From assembly GCF_014397785.1 (NCBI RefSeq), contig NZ_VZQQ01000024.1, forward strand, positions 33,365 through 97,364: a stretch of DNA of 64,000 nucleotides, written 5' to 3'. Of this stretch, positions 51,620 to 60,909 are shown one piece after another. Position numbers and translations under genes: made by a program. This DNA is from Paraburkholderia podalyriae (lineage in GTDB: Bacteria > Pseudomonadota > Gammaproteobacteria > Burkholderiales > Burkholderiaceae). Every line of letters begins with the position of its first letter. The first letter of the stretch is position 1. The notes under the pieces are model-generated. The model saw only the letters and a list, made by a program, of their open reading frames with translations. It searched no databases and was not told the DNA's origin.

Positions 51620-52096
51620 CTAACCCGCCGCGATTGTCGGTACCGGCAGAGTGAAGCCTGCCTTAACGCGATCCATCACGACCATCGTCTTGAACGACTT
51701 TATGTCCGCATTTTCGTAGAAAAAGCGTCTGGTAAAGAGTTCATAGTCTTCCATATTGTTCGCCGTCACCACCAGAACAAAGTCCGCATCGCCGGTAACG
51801 TAGAAACCGCTCATTACCTCAGTCGTGTTGCAGATCGCCTGCTTGAAGCGATCAACGATGTCGGCTCGTTCGCGCTCCAAGGAGACGAGGACCAGCATTG
51901 TCACATTCCGACCGATCGCTTTGGGCGACACGATTGATACGTCTGCTTCAATTACCCCTTCTGATCGCAGCCGCTTCAGTCGACGCTGGACCCCGGTTGC
52001 GGACAACCCCACCTTTTCTCCGAGCTCTTCGCTGGTCAGACGATTGTTGCGTTGCACAAGGTCGAGAATGCGAGCGTCGATTTTGTCGGGATACAT
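51620..52096 (-). CDS. Lrp/AsnC-family transcriptional regulator
   Basis: 158 residues from ATG 52096 (GTG 52105 would add three). The helix-turn-helix is IDARILDLVQRNNRLTSEEL with GLSATGVQRRLKRLRSEGVI; the RAM ligand-binding domain begins RNVTMLVLVSLERERAD and includes GFYVTGDADFVLVVTANNME. Length is normal. It is convergent with the aminotransferase and ahead of no gene on its strand, but it lies between that operon and the amino acid ABC genes, so it probably senses an amino acid of this pathway. AsnC-type DoeX controls ectoine breakdown in a similar neighbourhood. Confidence 0.9.
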   Translation of the reverse strand: MYPDKIDARILDLVQRNNRLTSEELGEKVGLSATGVQRRLKRLRSEGVIEADVSIVSPKAIGRNVTMLVLVSLERERADIVDRFKQAICNTTEVMSGFYVTGDADFVLVVTANNMEDYELFTRRFFYENADIKSFKTMVVMDRVKAGFTLPVPTIAAG

Positions 52097-52328
52097 GGTC
52101 ACCACGGTGTGCTACCACTAAACGGTCTAAGGAAGCGCGATTGCGGGCTTCCTGAATCTGCGATGTACTGCCACTGCGGCGAGCGCTTCTCGCCGAAGCG
52201 ATCGCAGCAACGCACTGGATACCACTACTGCATCCAACCTCTTTTCTTCCCCTCGATTACGCCTCACGAGGTGCAATACGGAGGGGGCCGAGACGCGTTC
52301 GCAAGGCATGATGCGCAGCCTGCGGAGC

Positions 52329-53108
52329 TTACTTCAGGCTGCCCGACAGGAATTGCTTCAGGCGCTCAGTCCGCGTATTACCGAAAACCTCCGCCGGCGC
52401 CCCCTCTTCTTCGACGCGCCCCTGATGCAAGAACAGCACGTGGTTCGATACGTTTCGCGCGAAGCCCATTTCGTGCGTGACGACAATCATCGTGCGGCCT
52501 TCTCCAGCCAATCTCTGCATGACCTTCAGCACTTCGCCGACGAGTTCCGGGTCGAGTGCCGACGTCGGCTCGTCGAACAGCATCACGTCTGGATGCATCG
52601 CAAGCGCCCGCGCTATCGCGACCCGCTGCTGCTGCCCTCCCGAGAGATGCGACGGATACTGCTTCTCCGTGCGCGGCGCTAGTCCGACCTTTTCGAGATA
52701 CTCTCGCGCCCGCTCCTCCGCTTCGCGCCGTGAGAGCCCTAACACGTGCACCGGCGCTTCCATCACGTTTTCGAGAACATTCATATGCGCCCACAGATTG
52801 AAGTGCTGGAACACCATCGCGAGCTTCGTGCGCACACTGCGCAGTTGCCCAGTGTCCGTCGCCTTGAGTGTGCCCGTCTTGTCTCTATGAGTTCGCACTT
52901 CCTCACCGTCGACGAAGATGCGTCCCGCGTTGGGCTGCTCCAGGAAATTGATACAACGAAGCATCGTGCTTTTTCCCGAGCCGGATGACCCGATGACGCT
53001 GATCACGTCGCCCGCGTTCGCGCGCAGTGAAACGCCCTTTAGCACTTCGACGCTACCGTACTGCTTATGCAGTTCTTCGACAAATACCTTGTGAATCTGA
53101 GTGTTCAT
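52329..53108 (-). CDS. Polar amino acid ABC transporter ATPase (HisP/GlnQ type)
   Basis: 259-residue ATPase with Walker A GSSGSGKST near 42, Q-loop MVFQHFNLWAHM, signature LSGGQQQRV, Walker B VMLFDEPTSALDPE and switch VTHEM. The HisP-type insertion is visible after the first strands (DGEEVRTHRDKTGTLKATD). It is the third gene of the transporter set, 15 bases after the HisM-like gene. The partner subunits and binding protein lie upstream. Confidence 0.95.
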   Translation of the reverse strand: MNTQIHKVFVEELHKQYGSVEVLKGVSLRANAGDVISVIGSSGSGKSTMLRCINFLEQPNAGRIFVDGEEVRTHRDKTGTLKATDTGQLRSVRTKLAMVFQHFNLWAHMNVLENVMEAPVHVLGLSRREAEERAREYLEKVGLAPRTEKQYPSHLSGGQQQRVAIARALAMHPDVMLFDEPTSALDPELVGEVLKVMQRLAGEGRTMIVVTHEMGFARNVSNHVLFLHQGRVEEEGAPAEVFGNTRTERLKQFLSGSLK

Positions 53109-53123
53109 GGTGTGGTTCGTAAA

Positions 53124-53837
53124 TCACGTGCCCTGTGGGCGAAGATAGGCAAGCCAGTGATGCTCGGCGCGACGGAACATCCCAACCAGAGCAAATGAGA
53201 TCGCCAGGTAAAGAAGCGCCGCTGTGCCGAACGCCTCGAATGACATGTACGTTTCCGAATTCACATCGCGCGCAATCTTAAGGAGGTCCGGTACCGTTGC
53301 TGTAAATGCGACAGACGTCGAGTGCAGCATCACGATTACCTCGTTACTGTATAGGGGCAGAGAGCGACGCAATGCAGATGGCAGAATCACCCGCCGATAC
53401 ATCGTAAGCGTGCTCATCCCGTACGCTCTCGCGGCTTCGATTTCGCCAAACGACGCCGCCTTGATTGCGCCCGCAAAGATCTCGGTTGTATACGCGCAGG
53501 TATTCAGCGCGAATGCGAGCAGCGTGCAATTCATCCCGCTCCGGAAGAACTCGTCTAGAAGCGGCTCACCGCGGATGACCTGCAGGCTGTAGAGCCCCGT
53601 GTAGCAAAGCAGCAGTTGCAAGTAGAGTGGCGTGCCGCGGAATGCATATGTGTAGAGCCAAACCATTCTGGAAAGCCATTTCCGCTTTGACACTCGTGCC
53701 ACGGCAAGCGGTACGGACAGACAAAAGCCGATTCCTACCGACACGACGAGGAGCCACAATGTAATAATAACGCCAGTGAAGCGGTATCCATCGCTATATA
53801 GATAGTTGCGCCAGTACTCCTGAATAACTTCGATCAT
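53124..53837 (-). CDS. Polar amino acid ABC transporter permease (HisM type)
   Basis: 237-residue inner-membrane permease starting at ATG 53837, which overlaps the stop of the HisQ-like gene. YAFRGTPLYLQLLLCYTGLY is the family helix-2 signature, and the EAA loop reads EIEAARAYGMSTLTMYRRVI followed by LPSALRRSLP. Upstream GGAGAG lies inside the end of the HisQ-like gene. An upstream in-frame start is rejected, because it would overlap the neighbour fully. Confidence 0.92.
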   Translation of the reverse strand: MIEVIQEYWRNYLYSDGYRFTGVIITLWLLVVSVGIGFCLSVPLAVARVSKRKWLSRMVWLYTYAFRGTPLYLQLLLCYTGLYSLQVIRGEPLLDEFFRSGMNCTLLAFALNTCAYTTEIFAGAIKAASFGEIEAARAYGMSTLTMYRRVILPSALRRSLPLYSNEVIVMLHSTSVAFTATVPDLLKIARDVNSETYMSFEAFGTAALLYLAISFALVGMFRRAEHHWLAYLRPQGT

Positions 53838-54523
53838 AGTTCTGCTCTCCGGACGCCAGTCGAATATCGCTTCTCGAGCCAGATCAAACAAAGATTCGAG
53901 AGCGTCGTAATAAGGAGATAAATCGCTCCCGCGATCAGGGTGAAGAAGAAAAATCGCAGAGTGCCCTTGCCTGCATCCTGAGACGCCTTCACGACATCAA
54001 CAAGCCCGATTATCGACACGAGCGCTGTCGATTTGACAAGCACCTGCCAGTTGTTTCCAATGCCGGGCAACGCAAAGCGCATCATCTGAGGAAACATGAT
54101 TCGCGAGAAAACCTGCCAACCGGACATGCCGTACGCACTGCCGGCCTCGAGCTGACCACGCGGGACGGACAGAAACGCACCCCGAAACGTTTCCGTGAAA
54201 TATGCACCGTAAATGAAGCCGAGCACAAACACGCCCGCCCCGAAGGGGTCGATGTCAATCTGATTCAAGGCCAACGCGTCAGTCACTTGGTTTAGCCAGA
54301 TCTGCAGGCTATAGAAGAGCAGCAGCATCAGCACGAGATCAGGCACGCCCCGAACAAGCGTCGTGTAGGCCGTACCGACGCCAAATGTGAAGCGGTTCCT
54401 AGACAGTTTCGCTGCCGCTCCGAGCAGTCCGAGCACGAACGACAACGTGAGCGACAACAGTGACAACTTGATGGTCTGCGAAGTGCCAGCGAGAATTATC
54501 GGGCCATAGCCTTGTAAGAACAT
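53834..54523 (-). CDS. Polar amino acid ABC transporter permease (HisQ type)
   Basis: 229-residue permease. LSLLSLTLSFVLGLLGAAAK in helix 1, TTLVRGVPDLVLMLLLFYS as the family signature, and EAA loop QLEAGSAYGMSGWQVFSRIM then FPQMMRFALPG. It pairs with the HisM-like subunit. The deacylase gene ends 27 bases upstream on the same strand, so enzyme and transporter share a transcript. Confidence 0.92.
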   Translation of the reverse strand: MFLQGYGPIILAGTSQTIKLSLLSLTLSFVLGLLGAAAKLSRNRFTFGVGTAYTTLVRGVPDLVLMLLLFYSLQIWLNQVTDALALNQIDIDPFGAGVFVLGFIYGAYFTETFRGAFLSVPRGQLEAGSAYGMSGWQVFSRIMFPQMMRFALPGIGNNWQVLVKSTALVSIIGLVDVVKASQDAGKGTLRFFFFTLIAGAIYLLITTLSNLCLIWLEKRYSTGVRRAEL

Positions 54524-54550
54524 ACTCGGTCTCCAACTTTATCGTCTGAG

Positions 54551-55639
54551 CTAAACTGCCGCCCTTCCCGTTACCCGTCCAATTTCCGCTCCAGCCGTTG
54601 CAAACCGGATGGCACGGCGCATGTAGAAGACACCTCTAGTTCTGCTCTTTACTGTGGTGACCCTCTCATCCAAGGGATCAACGATATCGAACAGAGGATC
54701 CCCCTCATCTACGAGAACGCCAACTTTTGCGAGATAAACGACTATGCCACTATGAGGAGCGTGGTACTCCTCTCGCGAGGCCCACAGGGTCGCCGAGTGC
54801 GGCAAGGGCGGCAACGGCTTTACCTCCCCCTCAATCACGCCCTGGTACGTCAGATAATTTATGATCGCATCGGCGTCGTTTCCGGCAAAGGCATAAGATA
54901 CGTCTCGCTCGCCTCTGAGCTCCACCGTAGCAGCTACCGCACCTTCAGGGACGGCTTTCGAAATGCCGCATTGATTGCGGAGTTCGGACCAGAAGCTACC
55001 AATCGTCTCGTCGAAGGTCCCTCCCTCGAATTCATTTCCCAAAAGCTGTGTGGTAGAACCAAGATATCTGGCAAGAGGCTCTATCTGAGACCATCCTGCA
55101 ATATTTGTGTAGATATGAACGTCAGCCTCGAGTGAGCAGTGAAGATCCAGGACGATATCCGCGTCACAGGCCAGTTTCAAAAGCGTCAACTGTAGCGAAT
55201 CGAATTCCGTCCTGGGAACTTCAAGGTCTATGCCTTCCCGGAGAACTGATCGAATTAAAAGCATATTGCTCGCCTTGTCATTGGAAAGCAACGGCTCGAT
55301 CTTGGGCACCAGGTGCCTTAATGGATAGAACTGGCGATTAAAGTTTCGGGAAGTATTCATCTCGAAACAGCCGAGAAATTGCCCGAGCAGATGCTGATTC
55401 AGGCTGATCGGGTTGGCCACTGGTACAAGTGTGATCTCTCCTCTTATATTTCCCGAACTCTCCAATTCATGGAGACGTTTCTGGAGCATTACGCTCACCA
55501 ACATTGCAGGGATCTCGTCGGCGTGCAACGATGATTGAAGATACACCTTCTTCTCAGCTGGTTTGCCAAACGTCAATGCCACCACCTCGCGTTGGGTCCC
55601 AACTGCGGGCGAGACTAGGGGGATTTTATGCTTCTTCAT
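54551..55639 (-). CDS. AstE/aspartoacylase-family zinc deacylase (DoeB-like)
   Basis: 362-residue M14-like amidohydrolase. Zinc ligands His39 and Glu42 are in SSLHADEIPAM, His167 in DIVLDLHCSLEADVHIY; substrate-anchoring NTSRNFNRQFYP at 95-106; a late ELRGERDVS supplies the catalytic Glu. The C-terminal beta domain (HAPHSGIVVYLAKVGVLVDE) is complete. The family cuts N-acyl or N-succinyl groups from amino acids: AstE, aspartoacylase, and DoeB, which deacetylates N-acetyl-diaminobutanoate from ectoine. Embedded in an amino acid ABC operon close to an omega-transaminase, GabD-like enzyme and Lrp gene, a role in N-acyl amino acid use is likely. DoeA (ectoine hydrolase) is not seen. Confidence 0.85.
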   Translation of the reverse strand: MKKHKIPLVSPAVGTQREVVALTFGKPAEKKVYLQSSLHADEIPAMLVSVMLQKRLHELESSGNIRGEITLVPVANPISLNQHLLGQFLGCFEMNTSRNFNRQFYPLRHLVPKIEPLLSNDKASNMLLIRSVLREGIDLEVPRTEFDSLQLTLLKLACDADIVLDLHCSLEADVHIYTNIAGWSQIEPLARYLGSTTQLLGNEFEGGTFDETIGSFWSELRNQCGISKAVPEGAVAATVELRGERDVSYAFAGNDADAIINYLTYQGVIEGEVKPLPPLPHSATLWASREEYHAPHSGIVVYLAKVGVLVDEGDPLFDIVDPLDERVTTVKSRTRGVFYMRRAIRFATAGAEIGRVTGRAAV

Positions 55640-55845
55640 AGATACTCACCACTTTTCAGTATTCTCTTGAAACGGAAGAGTACGACACACGGTACTCAAC
55701 GTTTTACCATCAAGTACCGTCACCGCGCTCGACGCGAAGTGTCACTACGCATTCGCAAATGGCAGCCGGCAGCACCTCGTCGCAAGAAAGCTCATTACGC
55801 AGGCGAACACACGTCCTTGCATTGCCACAACGCACCCAAGTACCA

Positions 55846-56616
55846 TCAGCTACCGTATGGATCAAACTCGAAATATTTCTTTGCGAGTCTAGAATAAGTC
55901 CCATCAGCCAGCATTCCCTCAATCGCTTTATTTATTTTATTTTCCAGATCAGCGTCACTCTTTCTTAAACCGATTCCCGCCCCATTACTCGAATAGATGT
56001 CCCCGCCAGAAAATTCGAAATTCTTTCCATTCTGCGTCTTCAGAAGGCCATATTCTGTCGTCACCGCATCCTGAAATACTCCATCAAGCCTCCCGGAAAT
56101 CAAATCGGCGTAGACCTGATCCTGGATTTGATAGGACACGACAATTGCACCCGCTGGTTCCCAATATTTCTTTGCGTACGTTTCCTGGATGGAGCCTTGT
56201 TGAACCCCGATTTTTTTACCCTTTAATGACGTGGGGGTCGGCTCCAGACCTGAACCTTTTCGCACAACCAGGCGATTTGGGGTCTTATACAGCCTGGAGG
56301 AAAAATCTATCTGCTGGCGTCGCTTTTCCGTCATTGACATCGAAGACAGAATTGCATCGAATTTTCTCGCCGCAAGCGCGGGAATCAGACCATCAAATTC
56401 ATTTTCCACCCATACACATTTCGCATGCAAACGCGTACATATCTCCGTCCCAAGATCGATATCAAATCCGACCAAAGTGCCACTTGGCGTCTTTGATTCG
56501 AATGGCGGAGAAGTTGGATCAACGCCAAACCTGATCGTCGACCAATCGTCAGCGGAGGCGACGCCCGAAACGCAAGCGATCGCAAGGGAAATAGCCACAA
56601 GAAACATCTTCTTCAT
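55846..56616 (-). CDS. Polar amino acid ABC transporter substrate-binding protein
   Basis: 256 residues from ATG 56616 (ATG 56628 adds four). Signal peptide MKKMFLVAISLAIACVSGV ending in ASA, then DDWSTIRFGVDPTSPPFES with the ligand-carboxylate loop, GTLVGFDIDLGTEICTRLHA, DGLIPALAARKFDAILSSMS with the alpha-amino ligand contact, and GVQQGSIQETYAKKYW. This is the ArgT/HisJ/lysine-octopine type. It is the first gene of the leftward set, 206 bases before the deacylase gene; that gap has no visible gene. Confidence 0.92.
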   Translation of the reverse strand: MKKMFLVAISLAIACVSGVASADDWSTIRFGVDPTSPPFESKTPSGTLVGFDIDLGTEICTRLHAKCVWVENEFDGLIPALAARKFDAILSSMSMTEKRRQQIDFSSRLYKTPNRLVVRKGSGLEPTPTSLKGKKIGVQQGSIQETYAKKYWEPAGAIVVSYQIQDQVYADLISGRLDGVFQDAVTTEYGLLKTQNGKNFEFSGGDIYSSNGAGIGLRKSDADLENKINKAIEGMLADGTYSRLAKKYFEFDPYGS

Positions 56617-56801
56617 CAATGCACCCATTCAGAAATGATCGTCAGTTATAGAAAACAATCCCGCCTTCGAACTCGCAATTCCACCGCCTCCAATCCAGCA
56701 CTTTGAAATCGAACCTGCATCCTTTAATCATGGAACCGCAAGCTCTTGCCCGGACTGGGTAATGACGATCCATCCCACCGATCCGTCGCTGCCCTCTTCC
56801 A

Positions 56802-57974
56802 TTAATCCATGTTTGCAAACTTTGCCAGCGAGCCCTCCTTGAGGCCGTTGCGAACGATTTCCGCAAAACGGTCGACGTCGTCGGCACTGTTGAACAATGC
56901 AAACGAGACGCGGATGCCACCACGTTCCGGTGACACACGCACGTCATTGCGGGCGAAATAGGTCGCCCACGTTTCGACCGGCAGCCCGAGGACATAGATA
57001 TGATTGCGTTGACCACGGTCGCGTGGCCCTACGAGCCTGACGCCAAGACGGTCGAGATGTTCGATCAGGCAGTCTCCCAGCGCCGTCACATGTTGCTGGA
57101 TAGCAGCCACGCCGACGTCTTCGATCATCTCGAGCGACGCGGATAGTGCATGCAGATCCGGAAGATTGACATTTCCGAACTCGAATCGCCCGGCGTCTTT
57201 TCTCACATCAAGGTCGTCTGGCCGAGCGATGTAGTCGGAAGGCGGACGCGCCATGCTCGACATCGCCAGATATGCAGGTTGCAGTTCATCCAACCCGTCG
57301 GCAACGTACAGAATGCCGAGCCCTTGGGGTACGAGAAGCCCCTTGTGCGTCCCTGCGGCTAGCACGGAGACACCAAGCGCCTTGACGTCGATCGGGATCA
57401 CACCAACCGACTGCATCGCGTCAACAACGAGGTAGACCCCGCGCTCCTTGCACAACTTGCCGATGCTGGCCAAGTCGTGCACTTGCCCTGCATGAAAGCT
57501 CACGTGGGAGAGCGTCACGACCTTCGTCCGCTCGTCAATGTATGGAGCAAACGTCTGGGCATTGGCAATCTCGCCATCCCGCAGTTTTGCGAATCGGACT
57601 TCAATGCCCTTGCGTTTCATGTTCAGCCATGCGTACGCATTGTTTGGATGGTCCCCCTCGATCAGTACGACGTTGTCGCCAGCCTGCAGCGGCACTGCAT
57701 TTGCGGCAATGTTCAGGCCCTCCGAAGTATTTTTCGTAAATGCAATTTCGCTGGAAGTCGCATTCAGAAAAGCCGCAACGCGCGCGCGTGCCTGTTCCAC
57801 ACGACGCAACCAGACAGGTTTTGGGCCAGCCATCTGATGGCCTTCTGCAATGAATTCCTCGAGCGCCTCACGCACACTGGTGGGCATCGGCGTCTGATGC
57901 GCAGAGTCCAGATACAACATGCGTTTGGTAACAGGAAATTGGCGTCGAATAGTAGTGAGCTGGTCGGCATTCAT
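56802..57974 (-). CDS. Class V aminotransferase-fold PLP enzyme
   Basis: 390 residues from ATG 57974. Lys211 in AAGTHKGLLVPQGLG is the PLP lysine, Asp185 in VYLVVDAMQSVGVIP contacts the ring, and the start LYLDSAHQTPMPTSVREAL is typical of cysteine-desulfurase/isopenicillin-N-epimerase-like proteins. The active-site Cys loop of true desulfurases is not seen; the C-terminus is RGGIRVSFALFNSADDVDRF. It is 20 bases after the DAACS symporter gene, so an imported amino acid or dicarboxylate is the probable substrate. Function (lyase, epimerase or transaminase) is open. Confidence 0.82.
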   Translation of the reverse strand: MNADQLTTIRRQFPVTKRMLYLDSAHQTPMPTSVREALEEFIAEGHQMAGPKPVWLRRVEQARARVAAFLNATSSEIAFTKNTSEGLNIAANAVPLQAGDNVVLIEGDHPNNAYAWLNMKRKGIEVRFAKLRDGEIANAQTFAPYIDERTKVVTLSHVSFHAGQVHDLASIGKLCKERGVYLVVDAMQSVGVIPIDVKALGVSVLAAGTHKGLLVPQGLGILYVADGLDELQPAYLAMSSMARPPSDYIARPDDLDVRKDAGRFEFGNVNLPDLHALSASLEMIEDVGVAAIQQHVTALGDCLIEHLDRLGVRLVGPRDRGQRNHIYVLGLPVETWATYFARNDVRVSPERGGIRVSFALFNSADDVDRFAEIVRNGLKEGSLAKFANMD

Positions 57975-57994
57975 AGTGTTTCTCTTCAAAAAAT

Positions 57995-59269
57995 CTACCG
58001 GTGAATCTGAGCGGGATTGGCGGATGCCGGTACGGCGTCGCTTGCGCGGCGGAGCTCCCATCTGGCAATCACTGCCGACGCGATGCTGTTTCCAACTACG
58101 TTGGTGACGGTTCGCCCCATGTCAACGAACGTGTCGGCCGCTAGAAGAAGCACAATTCCTTCAGCCGGGACGCCGAAAAGCGGGAGCGTGGCAGCTACTA
58201 CCACGATCGATGCACGCGGAACGCCGGCGATACCCTTGCTTGAAATCAGCATGACAAAAAGCATCCCGATCTGCCCAACGAAGCTCACGTGAATGCCGTA
58301 GGCCTGCAACAAAAACACCGTTGCGAACGCCTGGTACATCATGGAGCCATCTGCATTGAAGGAGTAAGCGAGAGGAAGAATGAATGCAGCAATCTTGTTC
58401 GATATTCCGAACTTCTCGAGCTGCTCAAGCATCTTCGGAAAGGTCGCTTCGCTGCTCGAGGTTGAGAACGCGATAAGCATGGGCTCCTTGACCAATCCCA
58501 GCAGGCGGAACACGTCCGGGCCGATGAAAAGAAAACCGATGCCGGTCAGAATCAGGCATAGGATAATCATCCCGCCATAGACGCTGCCAATGAATTTACC
58601 GTAGACGCTGAGCACCCCCAAACCCTGCAAAGTAACCACGGAAGCTACCGCAGCGAAAACGCCCAGTGGCGCAAAGCGCATTACGTAATCGGTCACCTTC
58701 AGCATGACTTTAAAGGCACCTTCAATCGTCGAACTCAGCCCAGCAAGGGCCGGTTCACGTTCACGAAGGGTCGAAATTGCAAAGCCGAAGAAAACAGCGA
58801 ACACGAGAATCGCGATGATGTCGTTCTGAGACATCGCGAGGAAAATACTCTGCGGGACAATATGAGAAACGAAGTTTCGCAAATTAAAGGCCTCGGTGGT
58901 AACGCCCGATCCCGTCGCGCTATGCGGCAGTTCGACGCCGATTCCAAGACCGAGTGCATTCGAGAGCAGCAATCCGAGCACCAGCGAGAGGATCGACGCA
59001 GCCACGAACCAAAGAATGGCTCGCCCCCCGATGCGGCCGACCTCTCCGGGACTGTCGGTATGCCCCATACCCGCGATGACACCCGTAAAAACAAGCGGTG
59101 CAATGATCATCTTGATTAGTCGCAGGAAAACGTCCGTCAGCATGGACAGGTAGCCAGCGATCTGTTTGTTGAGTTCGGTCGATCCGGTCGCAGAATGGAC
59201 GAGCGCCCCAACAATCAGACCGGTGACAAGCCCCGCGAGAATCCAGGTGGAGAGTCGAGTACGCTTCAT
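57995..59269 (-). CDS. Dicarboxylate/amino acid:cation symporter (DAACS)
   Basis: 424-residue elevator-type symporter. HP1 serine-rich motif AFSTSSSEATFPKMLEQL, helix 7 SFNADGSMMYQAFATVFLLQ, HP2 SSKGIAGVPRASIVVVAATL, and helix 8 ADTFVDMGRTVTNVVGNSIA are all present; the helix-8 Arg that decides between acidic amino acids and others reads as DMGRTVTN. The family includes DctA and GltP. The start follows GGGGTG. It is translated with the class V enzyme downstream. Confidence 0.92.
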   Translation of the reverse strand: MKRTRLSTWILAGLVTGLIVGALVHSATGSTELNKQIAGYLSMLTDVFLRLIKMIIAPLVFTGVIAGMGHTDSPGEVGRIGGRAILWFVAASILSLVLGLLLSNALGLGIGVELPHSATGSGVTTEAFNLRNFVSHIVPQSIFLAMSQNDIIAILVFAVFFGFAISTLREREPALAGLSSTIEGAFKVMLKVTDYVMRFAPLGVFAAVASVVTLQGLGVLSVYGKFIGSVYGGMIILCLILTGIGFLFIGPDVFRLLGLVKEPMLIAFSTSSSEATFPKMLEQLEKFGISNKIAAFILPLAYSFNADGSMMYQAFATVFLLQAYGIHVSFVGQIGMLFVMLISSKGIAGVPRASIVVVAATLPLFGVPAEGIVLLLAADTFVDMGRTVTNVVGNSIASAVIARWELRRASDAVPASANPAQIHR

Positions 59270-59335
59270 GATGCACCCCGTTTCGGAACAATCGGCCGGA
59301 CCACCCCGGCCCGAGATATCGTTGCAATTAATCGC

Positions 59336-60184
59336 TCATCCGCCCACGCCCAGATGGCGCGCGTGATGCTCCAGATGCTCATCGATAAACGTCGACACGA
59401 AGTAGTAGCTGTGGTCGTAGCCGGCGTGTACGCGCAACCGCAACGGCACATCGGCGCGCTCGGCAGCTCCCTGCAACAACTCAGGCTTGAGTTGCGAATG
59501 CAGGAATTCGTCCGACGCGCCCTGGTCGACGAGGATGTCAGGGCCGCGCCACGCTCGGTCGGCTATCAACTCGACGGCGTCGTACTTTTTCCATTCCACT
59601 TCGTTATTCCCGAGGTATCCAGAGAACGCCTTTTTCCCCCACTCACATTGAGTCGGAGCGGAAACAGGCGAAAATGCGGAAACAGTGCGGAACAGGGTTG
59701 GATTTCTCAGCGCAATGGTCAATGCGCCGTTCCCGCCCATGGAATGCCCCGCAATGCCGATCCGCGCCGCGTCGATAGGAAGATACTTGGTGATAAGGCG
59801 TGGCAGTTCGTCAACGATGTACGAGTACATCCTGTAGTTGACCGACCAAGGTGCCTGCGTTGCATCGACATAGAAGCTGGCACCGCACCCGAAATCGTAT
59901 GCCTCGTCATCCGGCACACGGGGCCCACGCGGACTCGTATCGGGTGCGATGATGGCTAACCCTAAGGCACTTGCGGCACGCTGTGCCCCCGCTTTCGTGA
60001 TGAAGTTCTGCTCGGTGCAGGTGAGTCCCGACAGCCAGAACAGCGCTGGCACTCGCTCGATTCCAGACATTGGCGGAAGGTAAATGGCGAACCGCATGTG
60101 GCAGTGCAACGCGATAGAACGATGCCGATAGACACTCTGAGTGCCGTCGAAGCACTGGAAACTCGACAGGAGTTCGGGATTCAT
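59336..60184 (-). CDS. fghA: S-formylglutathione hydrolase
   Basis: 282-residue esterase-D-type serine hydrolase. Ser148 is in IAGHSMGGNGALTIALRN, His is in GYDHSYYFVSTFIDEHL, and Asp is in VDQGASDEF. PALFWLSGLTCTEQNFITKA near 46 and ASFYVDATQAPW are family signatures. It hydrolyses S-formylglutathione to formate and glutathione, the step after FrmA. The FrmA gene lies upstream on the same strand, with a GST gene between them. Confidence 0.93.
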   Translation of the reverse strand: MNPELLSSFQCFDGTQSVYRHRSIALHCHMRFAIYLPPMSGIERVPALFWLSGLTCTEQNFITKAGAQRAASALGLAIIAPDTSPRGPRVPDDEAYDFGCGASFYVDATQAPWSVNYRMYSYIVDELPRLITKYLPIDAARIGIAGHSMGGNGALTIALRNPTLFRTVSAFSPVSAPTQCEWGKKAFSGYLGNNEVEWKKYDAVELIADRAWRGPDILVDQGASDEFLHSQLKPELLQGAAERADVPLRLRVHAGYDHSYYFVSTFIDEHLEHHARHLGVGG

Positions 60185-60272
60185 GACTGCCCTGCTAGCT
60201 CAAAAGATCAAATAACCGCGGCGATGGTGATTGGCCGCGAGGCGGGGCACATTGACCTCGCGGCGCACTGAC

Positions 60273-60869
60273 CTACATTCCGGGCATGGCGATGAATCCC
60301 GGAAGCTTCTTGATGCGCTCGATCCATGCGAGCACGTTCGGATAGGGCTTCAGATCGATGCCGCCCTCGCCAGCGAGCGCGGCGTAGGGAAAGCACGCGA
60401 TATCGCCAATGGTCGGATGATCCAGTTCAAGCCAGTCGCGACTCGCAAGCTGATCGTCGAGGATCTTGAAAACACGGTTGGCACCAGCCTGAAGTTTCTC
60501 GAGGTCAAGCGGGTAGCCCAGGATCTTCACGAGTCGGGCACCGGCAGCGTTCATGAGTTCGCCGCCGCCAGTGGAAAGCCATTGATTGACCCGGCCCATG
60601 GATTCGGGAGTATTGGGATACCACGTGCCGCTTTTGTCGTATTTACTAGCCAGATAGACCATGATCGCCTGCGCGTCACGCAGACGCAGCTCGCCGTCCT
60701 CGAAAATCGGTATTTCGCCGAACGGATTGAGCGCCGTGTACTTCTCCGTCTTGTGTTCCTTGCGCACGAAGTCGACCGAAACTGGCTTGTATTGCACACC
60801 GAGAATGTTGGCCAGCAAGCGGATCTTGTAGCAACTACCGGACAACTCGAAATCGTAGAGTTTGATCAT
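60273..60869 (-). CDS. Glutathione S-transferase
   Basis: 198 residues from ATG 60869, after AGGAACTCAC. Thioredoxin-like N-terminal domain MIKLYDFELSGSCYKIRLLA with a Ser-Gly-Ser-Cys active-site turn, NPFGEIPIFEDGELRLRDAQ with the cis-Pro and the glutathione-binding Asp-Ala-Gln, then the helical domain with LDDQLASRDWLELDHPTIGD. The placement between frmA and fghA suggests it handles S-hydroxymethylglutathione formation or conjugation of an aldehyde-releasing substrate. That is inferred from position only. Confidence 0.9.
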   Translation of the reverse strand: MIKLYDFELSGSCYKIRLLANILGVQYKPVSVDFVRKEHKTEKYTALNPFGEIPIFEDGELRLRDAQAIMVYLASKYDKSGTWYPNTPESMGRVNQWLSTGGGELMNAAGARLVKILGYPLDLEKLQAGANRVFKILDDQLASRDWLELDHPTIGDIACFPYAALAGEGGIDLKPYPNVLAWIERIKKLPGFIAMPGM

Positions 60870-60909
60870 GTGAGTTCCTGTTTTGTCGTTTGGGGTGGGA
60901 GAAAATGCC

